A stretch of DNA of 64,000 bases from Pagrus major (lineage: Eukaryota; Chordata; Actinopteri; Spariformes; Sparidae), in contig NC_133223.1 in assembly GCF_040436345.1 (NCBI RefSeq), forward strand, positions 6,175,847 to 6,239,846, written 5' to 3'. Position 1 is the stretch's first letter, and each line of letters starts with the position of its first letter. Under the pieces are notes generated by a model, which saw nothing but the letters and a program-made list of their open reading frames with translations, was not told the origin of the DNA and did no database searches. The position numbers and the translations under genes are program-made. Shown piece by piece: positions 24,170 to 36,500 of the stretch.

Positions 24170-26635
24170 CAGGGGTACTCAATTAGAAACTCAAAAGGTC
24201 CACTCACCAAATTTCCAATCTGTCCAGGGTCCGGAACAGTGACGGTGTAATTCCAAAATTAGAACTCCGAACAAAAAAAAGCAGTAAATCCACAAAGAAC
24301 ATTTGAACTATGCACAAAGGATGATGTGTTCTGTCCACATCAGTGTGAAAAGTGACACTTGTTTTGTGCCACCAGTTCTTTAAACTTGGGCACAAAAGGT
24401 GTGAGGGCCAGGCTTAAACACTGGTGTAAGTGTTCATTAGTGAGTGTACTCCTGTATTTGTTCTTCACCGTAGTCATCATTGAAAAGGCTGACTCACAAG
24501 AGTATGTTGAAGGGAAGATGGTGAGAATGTTCAGGGCCATTTTCTGCAAGACGGGGACACCTGCTGCAGGGACCATCTTCATCCAAAAGGTTGCAGGGTC
24601 ACAAAGAGATTCCCGCAGTGCAAGGTTTTCCTGAAGCTCAATCAGCTCTGATTGAAGAGAAGCAGCACTAGCCCATGGTCAGACCTTCAGGGCTTCAATC
24701 GAGAATTCTGTGATATTTTTCACCAGGAATGGATTTTCAATGCACAGTAAGACCTGTTTTCCCAGAGGGAAATCTCCAAACCGGGTTTCAAAATTTTAAA
24801 TTAGTTTGTCCAGGAATTCCACATAACTGTGATGCTGTGTTCCTGAAGCTTGACTTTTCAGTTTTGGGAAGTGAAGCAGGCCCTCCTCCTGTATGTCATT
24901 TTTGAATATTTCCAGTTTCCTTTGAAAGGCACGGATAGCTGACATGAGGTTACACACTGTGTTATTTTTGCCCTGAAGTTTCAAATTCAGATCATTGAGA
25001 TGGCAAGTAATGTCTGATAGAAATGCAGCAATTTCCATTTTTTCCTTGTTTTGCAGGAATTCCAGAAATGGTTTTGCTTTTGGACTCTTCTGATTCAACA
25101 GAAACGTTTCTAGGTCTTTCTGTAGTGTCCAAAATCGCTCCAGTACTTTGCCTTTACTGAGCCACCTGACATTGTTGTGTAGAAGCAAATCATCAAATTC
25201 TGCATTAACCTCTGTGAGGAATGTGCGCAGCAAGCAATGCTGCAGAGCAGATGATGCCCTCAACAAATTGACGAGTCTCATTACTGTTGTCATGATTTCT
25301 GAGTACTCCTTTCCAAGGCTGGCACACAAAACCATCTGATGAATGACACAGTGGCATGCTATGAGGTCAGAGTGATGAACCTTTAAGCGGGACACTAATC
25401 CCCTCTCTCTCCCAGTCATACTTGGGGCTCCATCAGTAGCAATGGAAACAACATGCTTCAGGTCTATCTCTCGGTCTCTCAACATCTCCATCACTGCTTC
25501 ATAAATGTCATCCCCTCTTGTATGCCCATGAAGGTTTGTGAGGCCTAACACATCTTCGAAGAATTCCCCCTTCTCTTCATCAAAAAATCTGACAAACACC
25601 AGAAGTTGGGCATTACCTGTGTTGTCTGTGGATTCATCCAAAGCCAATGAAATGCATTTAGCCTTTTTAACAGCAGATTTCATTTGGTCCAATAAATCAT
25701 CAGCAAGGATTTCAGTTCGTCTTACTGCAGTGGAATCAGAGGGGTATTTGATTTATTTTTTGAATGATGTCATCTTTTTGAGTTCCCTCAAACAGAGCGA
25801 TTGCTACTTCATTCATGCACTCCTTCACGATTTCCGCGTCAGTGAATGTTTTTTTGTGCTTGCCCAAGACCCATGCCACTCGCAGTGAGGCTTCAGTTCC
25901 ACGCTCCTGTTGTGTGGCTGACCTGACTATCATAGTGCGTGTTGCTTAGTATGATGCTTACATTTGGCTTATTTTTCTGGTCCTTACCTTGGAGTTTTGT
26001 GGGTAATTCTGCTCGAAGTGGCCATGCTTTGTTTCATAATGACGTTTTACGTTTCCACTTTTGACCAGGGCAACTGTCTCATTACAGATTAAACACATTG
26101 GTTTCACAAATGCATATTTGTCGGTCCACTCTGTCTTAAATTCACAATTTTCGGAATCCACCTTTCGCTTTTTGTCAAGTTTGGAGCACGGCATGATTTT
26201 TGCTTTACTAAAGAAACAGGTACCGTTAGCAAATCTGACCGTGTTGTTGTAGCTTATGATGACCTGTGTGACCGCGGTGAAGTTAGTTTTAAGTTGGATA
26301 TTCGATAGGTTTACCCGGAGCGAAGAAGACGGTCAAATATCCAACTTAAAACTAACTTCACTGCGGTACTGCGGAGGAGTACTGCAGTGACGGAAGGAAA
26401 AAAAAGCACTCACGGCCACAATGAGTTGTCATAGTGATGTTAAACAACAGCTGATAGGACATTTGGATTGGGCACGGGGTAGATACGTGATTGGAAACAC
26501 ATCCAGAAATCACACGGCAATGAAATCTTGCTTGGATCGCTATGAAAAAAATTGGATATTTATTTATGTCTCAGTCCGAATTTCATTGCGTTTGGGTCCG
26601 GATCCGGACCGGAGTCCACCAATTGAGTACCCCTG
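24170..26635 (-). mobile_element. hAT transposon with terminal repeats and a damaged transposase
   Basis: Ends are CAGGGGTACTCAATT at 24170 and its inverse ending at 26635, the classic hAT form. Flanks GCTTATAC and GCTTAGGT agree in the first five of eight bases, a decayed 8-bp target duplication. The transposase is on the minus strand. A BED-like zinc finger (C-x2-C ... H-x4-H) lies at 26194..25958. The catalytic body 25692..24796 has D in SLALDESTD and D in ATDGAPSMTG. The C-terminal dimerisation region 24582..24340 contains TYSCESAFSMM with the conserved Glu. Several in-frame stops and a frame change near 25740 separate these parts, so it is inactive. It resembles the ZBED5/GTF2IRD2-like branch of hAT proteins. 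Confidence 0.85.
26271..26367. repeat. inverted repeat (hairpin) inside the hAT 5' region
   Basis: ACCGCGGTGAAGTTAG... at 26271..26300 is mirrored by ...CTAACTTCACTGCGGT at 26337..26367, with near-perfect arms of about 30 bases and a 36-base loop. It lies upstream of the hAT transposase start at 26194 and could be a subterminal binding structure or a small nested fold-back insert. Confidence 0.7.
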
Positions 26636-27040
26636 GCTTAGGTGGTCCACGCTGTGGAGCTCTCTAGGGACCAGATGGGATTGACTGCAAAGATATCCAC
26701 CTCCAACCACACACTGTCTGTCCACAGTGTGGCAACACTGCACAAATCCACGTGAGAGGTGCACACAAATTAAAGTCTAAATGTGATCAATAAGCTGTGA
26801 TAAAATTGTTGATCCCCTTCCCGACATATATTACTCCACATGTTTAATAGAGTAATGCCAGTTGGAATGGCAGCTTTCTCTGTTGCAAATAAGGCAGAGA
26901 GGACATCAAAGGGCCTGAACACCCACACAGGTGTTTTCAGTTATTCTATATATCTATATATATATTATAACTATATCTAATTATTGCATCACAGAATCAA
27001 AGCAATGACCTTTGGTTATGGGAAAAGGAGGAGGGGTGAG

Positions 27041-27060
27041 ATAAATCAGCTTTATTATGG
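27041..27060 (+). promoter_or_regulatory. conserved ATAAATCAG promoter-like block, TAAR gene 4
   Basis: ATAAATCAGCTTTATTATGG follows the purine tract GGAAAAGGAGGAGGGGTGAG directly, and lies 63 bases (end of block) before the ATG at 27124. It is identical to the block of gene 5. Confidence 0.5.
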
Positions 27061-27123
27061 AGAAAACTGGTCAGAAAGCTGGCAGAGCTCATCAGCCTCT
27101 CTTCTCCTTTTCTCTCTCTGATA

Positions 27124-28618
27124 ATGGAGACGCTGGAACGACCTGATCTCTGCTTTCCACTGCAACTTAACGCCTCCTGCAAGAAGCCAACACAGCATCA
27201 TGCTGACACCATTTTCAGTTACATCCTGCTGTCTTGCATCTCTGTACTCACTATCGCTTTAAACCTGCTGGTCATCATCTCTATCTCCCACTTCAGGCAT
27301 AAAGACAAACTCATAATCTGAAATATTTTTACTTAGTATCAGCACAGGATTTTACACAAGTTGTTTCTGGGACAATAGGGATATTGTTATATTATGGTAT
27401 TTTATGAAACACAACATTTTGAGTTTTGAACAGCTTACATGTATTGCATTTAGCATTTAACATACTTGTATAGTATTACTAGTACTCCTCCTACAACAAC
27501 TACTAATAACTCTGCAACCCTGACTGCACTGATGACATGAACGTTGGAATCCAGTTTGACTGCATATTCTCTGACCGTCATCTCCCCACACATACAGTAG
27601 AAGCAAATAGCAAAACTGTTATTGAATCTATTGTCATGTCAGGGATGTTGTTGAGCACATGCTAACTATTTAAAAGTGATACTTAATGTTCTATTCTGTG
27701 TTGTAACTGGAAATATTCATACTGTGACAGACAGGAATATTTTTATGACTTCCAAAACTGCTACATACACGTTCATTGACGGTCATCTTTTTCTCCAGGC
27801 AGCTCCACACCACCACCAACTTCCTCCTCCTCTCCCTGGCTGTCTCAGACTTCCTTGTCGGCCTCCTGTTGATGCCTGTTCACATCCTTCTTATAGGGGG
27901 CTGCTGGTTTTTGGGGAGCTTTGTATGTGGACTGTTTTACTATGCCTCTTTTCTCCTTACATCTGCCTCAGTAGGAAACATGGTGCTCATATCTGTTGAC
28001 CGTTATGTGGCCATATGTGACCCTTTGTGTTACCTTACCAAAGTCACTCAGAAAAGAGTTCAAATCTGTGTTTGTCTGTGTTGGGCCTGTTCTGCATTGT
28101 ATAATGGTCTGATATTGATGGACTACCTTGAACAGCCAGAAAGATATAATTCCTGCTATGGAGAGTGCATAGTTGTAATTAGCTCTATAACAGGAGCTGT
28201 AGATGTCATGTTGACGTTTGTTGGCCCAATTGTTGTCATCATAGTTCTGTATATGAGAGTATTTGTGGTGGCTGTGTCTCAGGCTCGAGCCATGCGGTCT
28301 CATATTGCAGTTGTCAAACTGCAGGGTTTAGTTAGTGCAACCGCTAAGAAGTCTGAGATGAAAGCAGCCAGGACTCTTGGTGTTGTCGTGGTTGTGTTTC
28401 TTATATGTTTCTGTCCGTATTTTATTCCATCCATTGCAGGCCAGGACATGTCAACCAGTGTGGCATTTCAAATGTATGGGGTCTGGCTACTTAATTCTAA
28501 CTCCTGTCTAAATCCAGTGGTCTATGCTTTTTTCTACCCCTGGTTTAGAAAATCTATCAAACTCATTGTTTCATTTCAGATACTGCAGCCTGACTCCTGT
28601 AATGCCAACATACTGTAG
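27124..28618 (+). CDS. TAAR gene 4, receptor with Ser at 3.32; GC-AG intron
   Basis: Complete two-exon TAAR, 330 residues. Exon 1 is 27124..27296 (METLERPDLCF; NAS glycosylation site; TM1). The boundary reads CACTTCAG|GC, so the 502-bp intron has a GC donor; the acceptor is CTCCAG and exon 2 is 27799..28618. The split codon AG|G gives Arg58 where genes 1-3 have Lys. No GT that keeps the frame is available before the next stop. Landmarks: D75, C101, S108 at 3.32, DRY 125-127, W153, D193 at 5.42, NSCLNPVVYAFFYPWF. Loss of Asp3.32 with Asp5.42 kept points to non-classical amine recognition as described for teleost clade III TAARs. The TM6 toggle Trp is Phe. It is a recent duplicate of gene 5. 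Confidence 0.92.
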
Positions 28619-29782
28619 CGATATCTTCAAACATGTCTGTAGTATATCTGTTCTAAGATGACCTCCAGCTATCTTAGTGCTCAAGGAACAAAGAATAAAA
28701 AGTGGAAAAAAACAACAACTTGGTGAAACTAAGCGATTGAAGAGTGTGCTCATAATTAGTCTGTGTTTTAGTACAAAACTTTTTCTTTAACAGATAAGAG
28801 CAGATTCTTCCAGCATTTCTTCACCAGCATGTTTTTCATATGCAACAGTTTTTTATAAAAGTGGAAATTGTTCTTGTAATTGGGTCACTAAAATGTCACA
28901 ACTTTAAAAGGTCCACTTTGTAATAAAGTTGATTTGATTTGAGTCTCATTCCCATCTTGTCAAATACTGATGCTTTGGGAGGACGACTGATCCGACCTTC
29001 TATCCCAAAGTGTCAGTATTTGACGAGTTGGAAATGAGAATCAAAAATCATCTTTATTATGAAATAGAGCTCTTAATCAGCTGCCTAACAACAAAAAAAA
29101 GCTAAAATACCCTAAACTCGTATGTTTTTTATGCAGTTAATGTATTCCAAGTATGTGAACTTCAATTAAAATTGTTTGCACTTCCTGTTGTTGAAGTTGC
29201 CACCATTGTTTTATAATATATATTAAGTTATAATATCATTTGGAATACTTACTTTGTTAAAATATTAATATGTCCACGTCATTAAAAATTGTTAATTACA
29301 CTATTACCCACAACCCAAATGAGTTTCCACTGTGTCCGTATTTTGGTTGATTAAATATTGTATGAATACACTTTTTAAACAGCTACTCAGATAATTTCTG
29401 TTATATTATATTGTTATATATACATAATAAACCACAAATGCCAACACATTCTGACCAATCACCATGAATCACCAGGACTATTTAAGAGTAATATCAATAG
29501 CCGGTGCTGTCCAAGAGAACTGTAATTAGTGCTGCTATTTATACTGCGATCGATTTTTGTCAGATTGGAATAAAGTCTCTCATTTCCTTCGCGTTATACG
29601 TTACATGATAAAATTGGCCAGATATTTGCTTAAATGCAGGTGTGATGTGATCACAAGCAGCAGATTTAAATTACACAATGCAACAAAAACAAAACAAAAT
29701 TATAGAGTCGTAAATGTTGAAATGTCAGTTGGTTCATGAAAGTATGCCCACCTTCAACCTGAGCAGGGTTATTTAACTTTTT
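28619..29782. other. 3' flank of TAAR gene 4, no gene seen
   Basis: AT-rich. About 28690..29360 is missing from the matching flank of gene 5, so it was inserted here or deleted there. A pair of mirrored 25-base segments around 28955 and 29020 (CAAATACTGA / TCAGTATTTG) forms a small palindrome. Confidence 0.45.
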
Positions 29783-30010
29783 GGTAACACTTTACATTAA
29801 TGTACGCAACAATGTGAGTAGTGACTGAGGAGCAAGTAAGGAATGAATCAGGAACAACTTGATAGTTAATTCATCGTTAATGAGTAATTCCTCAATTACT
29901 GTGATTGGAGGACTAAATTGTAGATAATGATAAGTTACTGGAGAACAGACAGATAATATAATAATGAATCAATAGGTAATGATTAGTTCATAAATATCTG
30001 TGAATCGACA
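29783..30010. repeat. left half of a fold-back MITE
   Basis: It starts GGTAACACTTTACATTAATG and follows the left half of the 20196 element (TGAGTAATTCCTCAATTACT, then TGATTAGTTCATAAATATC). The right half is not present; different repeat DNA begins near 30010. The gene 5 side has the same junction at 40791..41020, so the truncation predates the duplication. Confidence 0.6.
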
Positions 30011-30539
30011 TACTGACCTTAGTTGGGTACACTGGTAGGCAGGTTTGGTTATTAGCAATTAATAATTACTAAAAGTAATTATCAAAAAAAGAGTAATACA
30101 AATTATTAATATAAATTAATACTTATGGAGCACCACCCTGGAATCAGGGACCAATAACCAAATGGGAAAACATTCTCAAATGAAGGATGTTTACTTTAAA
30201 TTTAAAGGAACAGTGAAGGAAATGAATCCGAGCACTGACCGTCACAAACAACTGTGACCAAAATACACAAATAATCACAGACAACTGCTCTGTACAATAG
30301 AATGTATTTATTAATAGCAAAGTAGATCAATAATCTGTCAAACTTCAATTAATTAATATCTATTATCCAACTACAGCTACAGTAACTATAAAACCAAACA
30401 CTAAAGCAACTCAAGCAACAAACACACAAGCATCTGATGTGTGTGTGTGGGAGATAACATCACACAAGTGTTCAAGATGGCGGACATGGGTAGGTGACGC
30501 CAGGGGCTGGTCAGTGGAGGCGACCGCACAGGGTTTGAA

Positions 30540-30710
30540 CAAAATAATGGTGGAATGGCGCCTGCCCACCTTACACGTGCCTTTAACCATGGTGTGGTTT
30601 GGACAGAGCTGAACTCTGAGGTTCTGAATACGGTGTACGTGCTACCACAACACGAGTGTCTGAGTGAACAATGGTTTGGAGACACAGTTAACTCCAAGCG
30701 ATCTCGTCAC
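30540..30710. repeat. unclassified interspersed repeat, copy 1
   Basis: About 160 bases, including GCACGTGTAAGG inverse, GTTTGGACAGAGCTGAACTC and GTGTCTGAGTGAACAA. It is shared with 41545..41700 and 61198..61338. The copies are alike enough to read a conserved core, but no family is recognised. Confidence 0.55.
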
Positions 30711-31149
30711 CGGAGGTGTCTGTGGATGTGTGTACGTGTGTGTGTGTGTGTTTGTGCAGGTTAGTAGAGAGGAGAAAGGGGGAGAAGAAAAAAAGCTAAC
30801 GCTTGGAGTGTAGCAAGGAGGAGGAACCTACTGTGGAGAGACACAATACTCACCTTTCTATCACTTAGCCGATGAGCAAAGTCGGGCTTCATCACCTTCC
30901 ATTGGTCATTGTCTCAGATATAAAATGTGCCTCATTGTGCGCTCAAATGGCGGTAAAGCTTACACTTGGTTCTGCAAAGTGGAAAAGCGCCAATCAACTC
31001 AGGGTGACTACAAAGAAAAGGCAAACAGCAATCACAATGTTTTACAGTGTAAAACAGCAGCAAATCGGACTCGACGGTCCACAAAATCCACAAATAATTG
31101 CAGCTTAAAGTATACAATACATGCTATAAATTTCTAGGATCTGCCCAGA

Positions 31150-32230
31150 CGCTAAATTACACCTCACTTGTGATTGCATGGGTGGTGATTCGCGTGTGTC
31201 TAATGCCTCTTGTTCCTCAGCGTGAAGAAATGGCATGTTCCGCTGTCGTGTCCAACCAGCGGGCTGACAGTGGCTGTTCTCTGCATCGTAGCAGAGGAAA
31301 CACAGAGTTGTCGCAGGAAAAAAGTGGGGTTCAGCAGCGGTCCACTTCTTTCTGGGTGAGATTCTCCTCACTTCTTCAGGGTTTGAAGGCTGGATTAAGC
31401 AGCATCTCCCCCTCCGATCTAAAACGTGTTTGTTAAGCACAAAGCAGTCTGTAGCTTGTCCAGCGAGGTTGAGGCCTGCAGCCTAGGCAAGGTAAGATCT
31501 GCATGTTTGGGCGCACCCTTTCAGTAGCCCCATTCGCACTGCCCTTTGCATGCAGGAATCATGCGCTGATTCTTTGTGAAAGTTTCAGATGCGGAGAGGG
31601 GGGACAGTTAGGCTGCGGCTCTGATGCGCCCCCGGAGGTAGTATCAGAGCCACAACAGTGGCGAGCTGGCGTCTAAGTGAATGGATAAGCTGGAGGCGCG
31701 GAGTGGGGCCGTGTCGATCTGATGGTGTTCTCAGTCTGACAGCTAAACAGATCCTTCACTCATCAAATAAAAGAGAAATGACCCGCAAAGCAACATTGCA
31801 GGACCAATCAACAGTAAAGTGGGAACTGGTAGTGTCTTCGGCAACGTACATGAGGAAAAAACCCGTACATGCTTTCTGCCCTAATGTATCAAAATATTCA
31901 AGCTAAAATTAAATCACACTCATTGCTATAGCCCGATGAAGAAAACCAGCGACCAAATATGCACACAGAAAAATAGACAAACTACTGATGACAGAGGGTG
32001 AGAGAACTGCTCGGTGACATTTTGAAGCAAAAAAGCTTGACTCCCCGGGTATGAAAATACCTGGATCTTCCTTGTTGTGCGCCCCATAGAGTGTGCACAC
32101 TACAGACTTCTGCTGAACAGGCCGCATAACTTGAATGGGGATGAAATAATTTAATTGTGCAGCTCTTCTAGATTTTCTAAATTTTATTGGACCGAAGGGC
32201 TCCATTTATGACCAGTTGTGATACTCAAAA
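31150..32230. other. repeat-like DNA, no gene recognised
   Basis: Moderately GC-rich stretch. Opposed open frames near 31098..31440 have no family motif. Part of it belongs to the block present only in copy A of the segmental duplication. Confidence 0.4.
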
Positions 32231-32304
32231 AAAATTATTCAGCGTTTTACAGGTCGTGTCTTTCACAATGTAAGCTTGTTGGAAGGTGTCTTTTTGCAAT
32301 AGTA

Positions 32305-32682
32305 TGTGGCTGCAAACCCGGAGACCTGCACAATCAGACCCCCACACTTGTGGACCCACACGTTCAGACCCCTTATGCTTTTTCGACAGTGCCACCTAGT
32401 GGTTGACTTTAAAATTGCAACTGCACAGCCTTGACCCGCACTGTGGTTTTTTGACAGGGCAAAATCCAAACAAAACGCCAAGATCTAATTGTTTGTGAAG
32501 CTTGGAACACTTTTAAACTTTTTTTGGAAGACTTTTAAAAGGGTTAGGGTTATATTGTCCATATATCTGTAACTATTAGCATACAAGACAGGTGGCGCTG
32601 TAGCAAAAGACCAAGGGGTCTGAATGTGCGGGTCCACATGTGCGGGGGTCTGACTGTGCAGGTCTCCGGGTCTGCAGACATA
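32305..32682. repeat. inverted-repeat (fold-back) element with about 90-bp arms
   Basis: The left arm 32305..32398 (GGCTGCAAACCCGGAGACCT ... GTGCCACCT) is mirrored by the right arm 32591..32682 (AGGTGGCGC ... AGGTCTCCGGGTCTGCAG). Arms share about 85% by eye and are separated by about 190 bases. No coding potential. It is likely a non-autonomous DNA element. Confidence 0.65.
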
Positions 32683-32699
32683 TGCTTCTCTCTTTTTGG

Positions 32700-33529
32700 G
32701 CTGCAGTGCATCATGTGACGATGTAATTACATGGTTTGGCCACTGCAAAAAACTGGTTTCAAAGCCTGGCACTCCTCCTGGGGCCTTGAGTCAAATAAGT
32801 AATCTGATATGAAACATTTTCAGAAAGATGACAGACTGATATGGACACACCTCTAATGTTATTGTCTTCATTTGATTGGACAGAGCTAGACGTGGGGGCT
32901 CACACCTAACTTGTGGTCGTATGAGATGGGAATGGCATGAAATGATGAAAAAGAGGGAACGCAAAAGTAGTCTTTCTAGCCATGAGAACTGAGCCCACTG
33001 AGAGCATATGCAGGATTTTATTTCATATCTGCACTTCTTTTGACTTTGCTGTTTCCCCTCCCTTGCTCTTTTTAATAATTATGATTTACTTTATTTTTTC
33101 AGCTGAATGACTAGCAGCTGGTCTTTGCTTTGTCGTTTGAGATTGGAATAGCTGAAGAGGGTATCTCAGGAGATTCTGCTCCAATGTCATGTCATTGAGA
33201 GAAATTTGTATCAGAACCAAGTGTCACCAACAGTGATAGTAGTAATGTGTTAGGCTGGATTCAGACCAAATCCAGTGGTGCATCAAAAATGTAGGTCTTC
33301 CCATTTATTTTAATCAGGGTAGTCCATTTTGGCTGCCATGGTGGTGGGGGGCATCAGTGAAAAACCCTGAAACCGACTATTTTTTCGAGAAACAGCCAAT
33401 CGCATAGGCTGTCCATTAGTCTTGCTGCATGAATGACTGAGTTTAACGTCATGTGTCATGTATATTTACTCAGTCTGGCTTTGTATACACTTTTTTAAAT
33501 CTGTGGATGCAGACAATCACTGTAGGACT
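32700..33529. other. intergenic, nothing recognised
   Basis: Non-coding DNA between a fold-back element and a Gypsy LTR. No open frame of note. Confidence 0.45.
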
Positions 33530-36500
33530 GGCGTTACGCTCAGTTGGTAGAGTGTTGACCCAAAAGCGGACAATGAGGCAGGGAGTTGAGTACAAAGTAA
33601 TTTATTGACTTCACAAGGAATTAGCCTGGGACTCTCCACATCTTCAACTGCTGAGTCCCCATCTGGGAGTGTGTGAGGTGTGGAGAGCTGGATGGCTGGA
33701 GCTGGAAACACTGGTAGTAGGAGTGCAGGTGAACACAGTGAGCAACACAAAAATACTAGTCTTGCTGAACAGCGATCTAGCTGGAGCCATGTACTGTATT
33801 CTAAGTGACAAATCATCTGGCAACAGGTAGCGTGAAAAGCAGGGCTTATCAGCAGGCGCTGATTGCCAACCTGCTGCAGATGAGCGTGTGTCAGCAGCTC
33901 TGGTAAGTGGACAGCTCAACCCAGCCTCTCAATGCACCTCTGCAAGCACAAAAGAAAAAGAAATCACAGATCAAAGAGATCACAGGAAGAGACGGGCTTG
34001 AGCTGTGAGACGTGAAAAGTGGGATGCTCAGGTAAGGAGGAGGGCATCTTGAGATGGAAGGCAGCGGGGTTGATTGATTTCTCCACCTTAAATGGACCAA
34101 CGAAATGTGGAGTCAGCTTGTAGGACTCCACCTGAAGAGGAAGATCCCGGGTATTGATATTGGGGAGCAGGGATACGGTGACGATCCACAATAGTGAGAA
34201 TGGCGGTGTGTCCATGAGAGAGAGGAAGATCAGTGACAAAATCCATTGCTATGTGTGACCAGGGACGACTGGGGACAGGCAGAGGCCTGAGGAGACCAGT
34301 GGGGGGACGAGATGATTTGCTCTGGGCGTACACAACACATGCAGCCACAAACTCACCCACTTCCTTAGCTTAGACCACCAGAAGTGCTGACGAAGAAACC
34401 GCAATGTCCGCTGGGCTCCGGGGTGGCAGGTAAACCTACATGAATGGCCCCACTGTAATACTTGGGATTGGACCTCCTCCGTCACGAAGAGGTGATTTGG
34501 TGGACCTGTACCAGGGTTGGGGTGATTGCGTTGGGCCTCTCGCACTGTGGTTTCTACCAGGTAGCGGCTCCAATGATCAGGGGAAAAGGCATGATGGGCT
34601 CAGGGTCAGCAGGAGGTGTGTCAGAGGAGAAAAGGTGAGAAAGGGCATTAGGTCTGCCATTCCTGGAGCCGGGACGGTATGAAAGGGTGTAGTTAAAATG
34701 GCTTAGGAATAGTGATCAGCAGGTCTGGTGGGAATTTAGTCTCCTGGCAGAGCACAGGTAAGCAAGTTTCTTGTGGTCTGTCCAAATGAGGAATGGCTCC
34801 AGGGTCCCCTCCAGCCAGTGTCGCCACTCCTGTATCGCCGAAACTACAGCCAGGAAATCTCTATTTCCCACGTCATAGTTTCTTTCCACAGGGGAGAGAC
34901 GTTGGGAGAAAAAGACACAGGGATGAGCTTGTGTAGAAACATTGCGCTGGGAGAGAATGGCCCCTACACCTGAATCTGAGGCGTCCACCTCCACCACAAA
35001 CTGGAGAGCCAGATCGGGATGTTGAAGGACCGGAGCGTGAGTGAACAGGGCCTTTAGCTTCTTGAAGGCTGTGTCAGCACTGGGAGACCAGGTGAAAGGT
35101 GAAACAGTGGAGGTAAGCTGAGTGAGGGAGCCGCGACTCAGCTGTAGTCACGGCTGAATCGCCGGTAAAAGTTGGCAAATCCCAGGAAAAGTTGTAGCTG
35201 TTTTCGGGTGGAAGGTGTGGGCCGCTCCTAAATGGGCCGGATCTTGGCGGGGTCTGGCTGAAGCCTCCCCTGAGCTATGATGAAGCCCAAAAAGCTGACT
35301 TCAGCAGAGTGGAACTCACACTTCTCCGGTTTTACATAAAGTTTATTGTCCAAGAGTTGTTGGAGCACCAGCCTCACCTGCTCGATGTGTTCATCTAGTG
35401 TCCTGGAGAATATTAGGATATCGTCCAAGTAGACAAACACAAAATGATTTAACATGTCGCGAAGAATGTCATTTATGGGAGCCTGGAACACAGCTGGGGC
35501 ATTTGAGAGACTGAAAGGCATCACCTGATGCTCAAAGTGTCCGATGGGGGTGTTGAATGCCGTCTTCCACTCATCCCTCTCCCGAATGCGAACCAGGTGG
35601 TAGGCATTCTGAAGGTCCAGTTTGTTGAAAATCCAGGCGTGACAGGATGGGTCGATCAGGGGTAGTGGATATTTATTTTTAACTGTGATGTCAGTTAGTC
35701 CTTGGTAACCGATACAGGGCAAAGACTCCCATCCTTCTTCCCCACAAAGAAGAAGCCAGCCCCGAGGGGGGACGAGGAGGACCGGATTAATCCAGAAGCC
35801 AGATAATTGTTTACGTACTCCTCCACTGACTCTCTCTCGGTGCGTGACAGGTTGTTCAGGCGGTTGGAAGGAAGAGGAAAATCAGGGAGCAGATCAATGG
35901 CACAGTCACATGGGCGGTGAGGTGGCAGAGACAAGGCTCGTTTTTTGCTGAACACTGTGGCTAGATCGTGGTAAACCGGTGTCAAAAAATGCTCCAGCTG
36001 GAAATGGAGGCGGAACACCAGTTTATGTGGGGGTTGTGTAATCGTAACCAGGGGAGACCCAGGATGACTGGAGAGGAGGGAGACGAGATGACGTAGAGCT
36101 GGAGACACTCCCGATGATTTCCCGAAATGATGAGGGTTATGGGTGCAGTGCAATGAATGACGGTAGCCAGGTGCCGCCCATCTAGTGCATTCACAGTCTT
36201 GGGGAGGTTGAGGGTTTCAATGGGGATTAGTGACTGTTCAACCAGGGAGGAGTCAATGAAACTGTCATCCGCGCCGGAGTCCACAAAAACATGAGTGGGT
36301 AGTGACTCACGTGACCTCTGGAGAGATGCTGGGAGGTTGATACGTGCTAAAGGGATGGGAATGGAGGTTGTCTGGCTCACCAATATGCCATTGTTCACTG
36401 GCGAGCCGGAGGCGAGGTAATGTCCGGGCTGTCCACAGTAAATGCAGAGTTGTCTGTTGACCCTGCGTTGACCTTCCTCTAGCTAGCTAGTCTGAGGCTA

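Larger units (their letters stand above)
26968..31860. repeat. segmental duplication, copy A (contains TAAR gene 4)
   Basis: Similarity to 38649..41990 begins at the shared TATCTAATTATTGCATCACA, runs through TAAR gene 4, its intron and 3' flank, a MITE half, and repeat DNA, and fades after CAACAGTAA...GTGTCTT near 31850. Copy A has extra blocks (about 28690..29360 and about 30745..31575) that copy B lacks. Confidence 0.7.

Noticed and set aside
27676-27999. open frame overlapping the start of TAAR gene 4 exon 2
   Set aside because: It is an out-of-frame reading of the TM2-TM3 region; the receptor frame is the one with family motifs.
33533-33560. tRNA-like A box (GCTCAGTTGGTAGAGTG)
   Set aside because: It lies in a Gypsy LTR, has no B box at the right distance, and no cloverleaf can be drawn.
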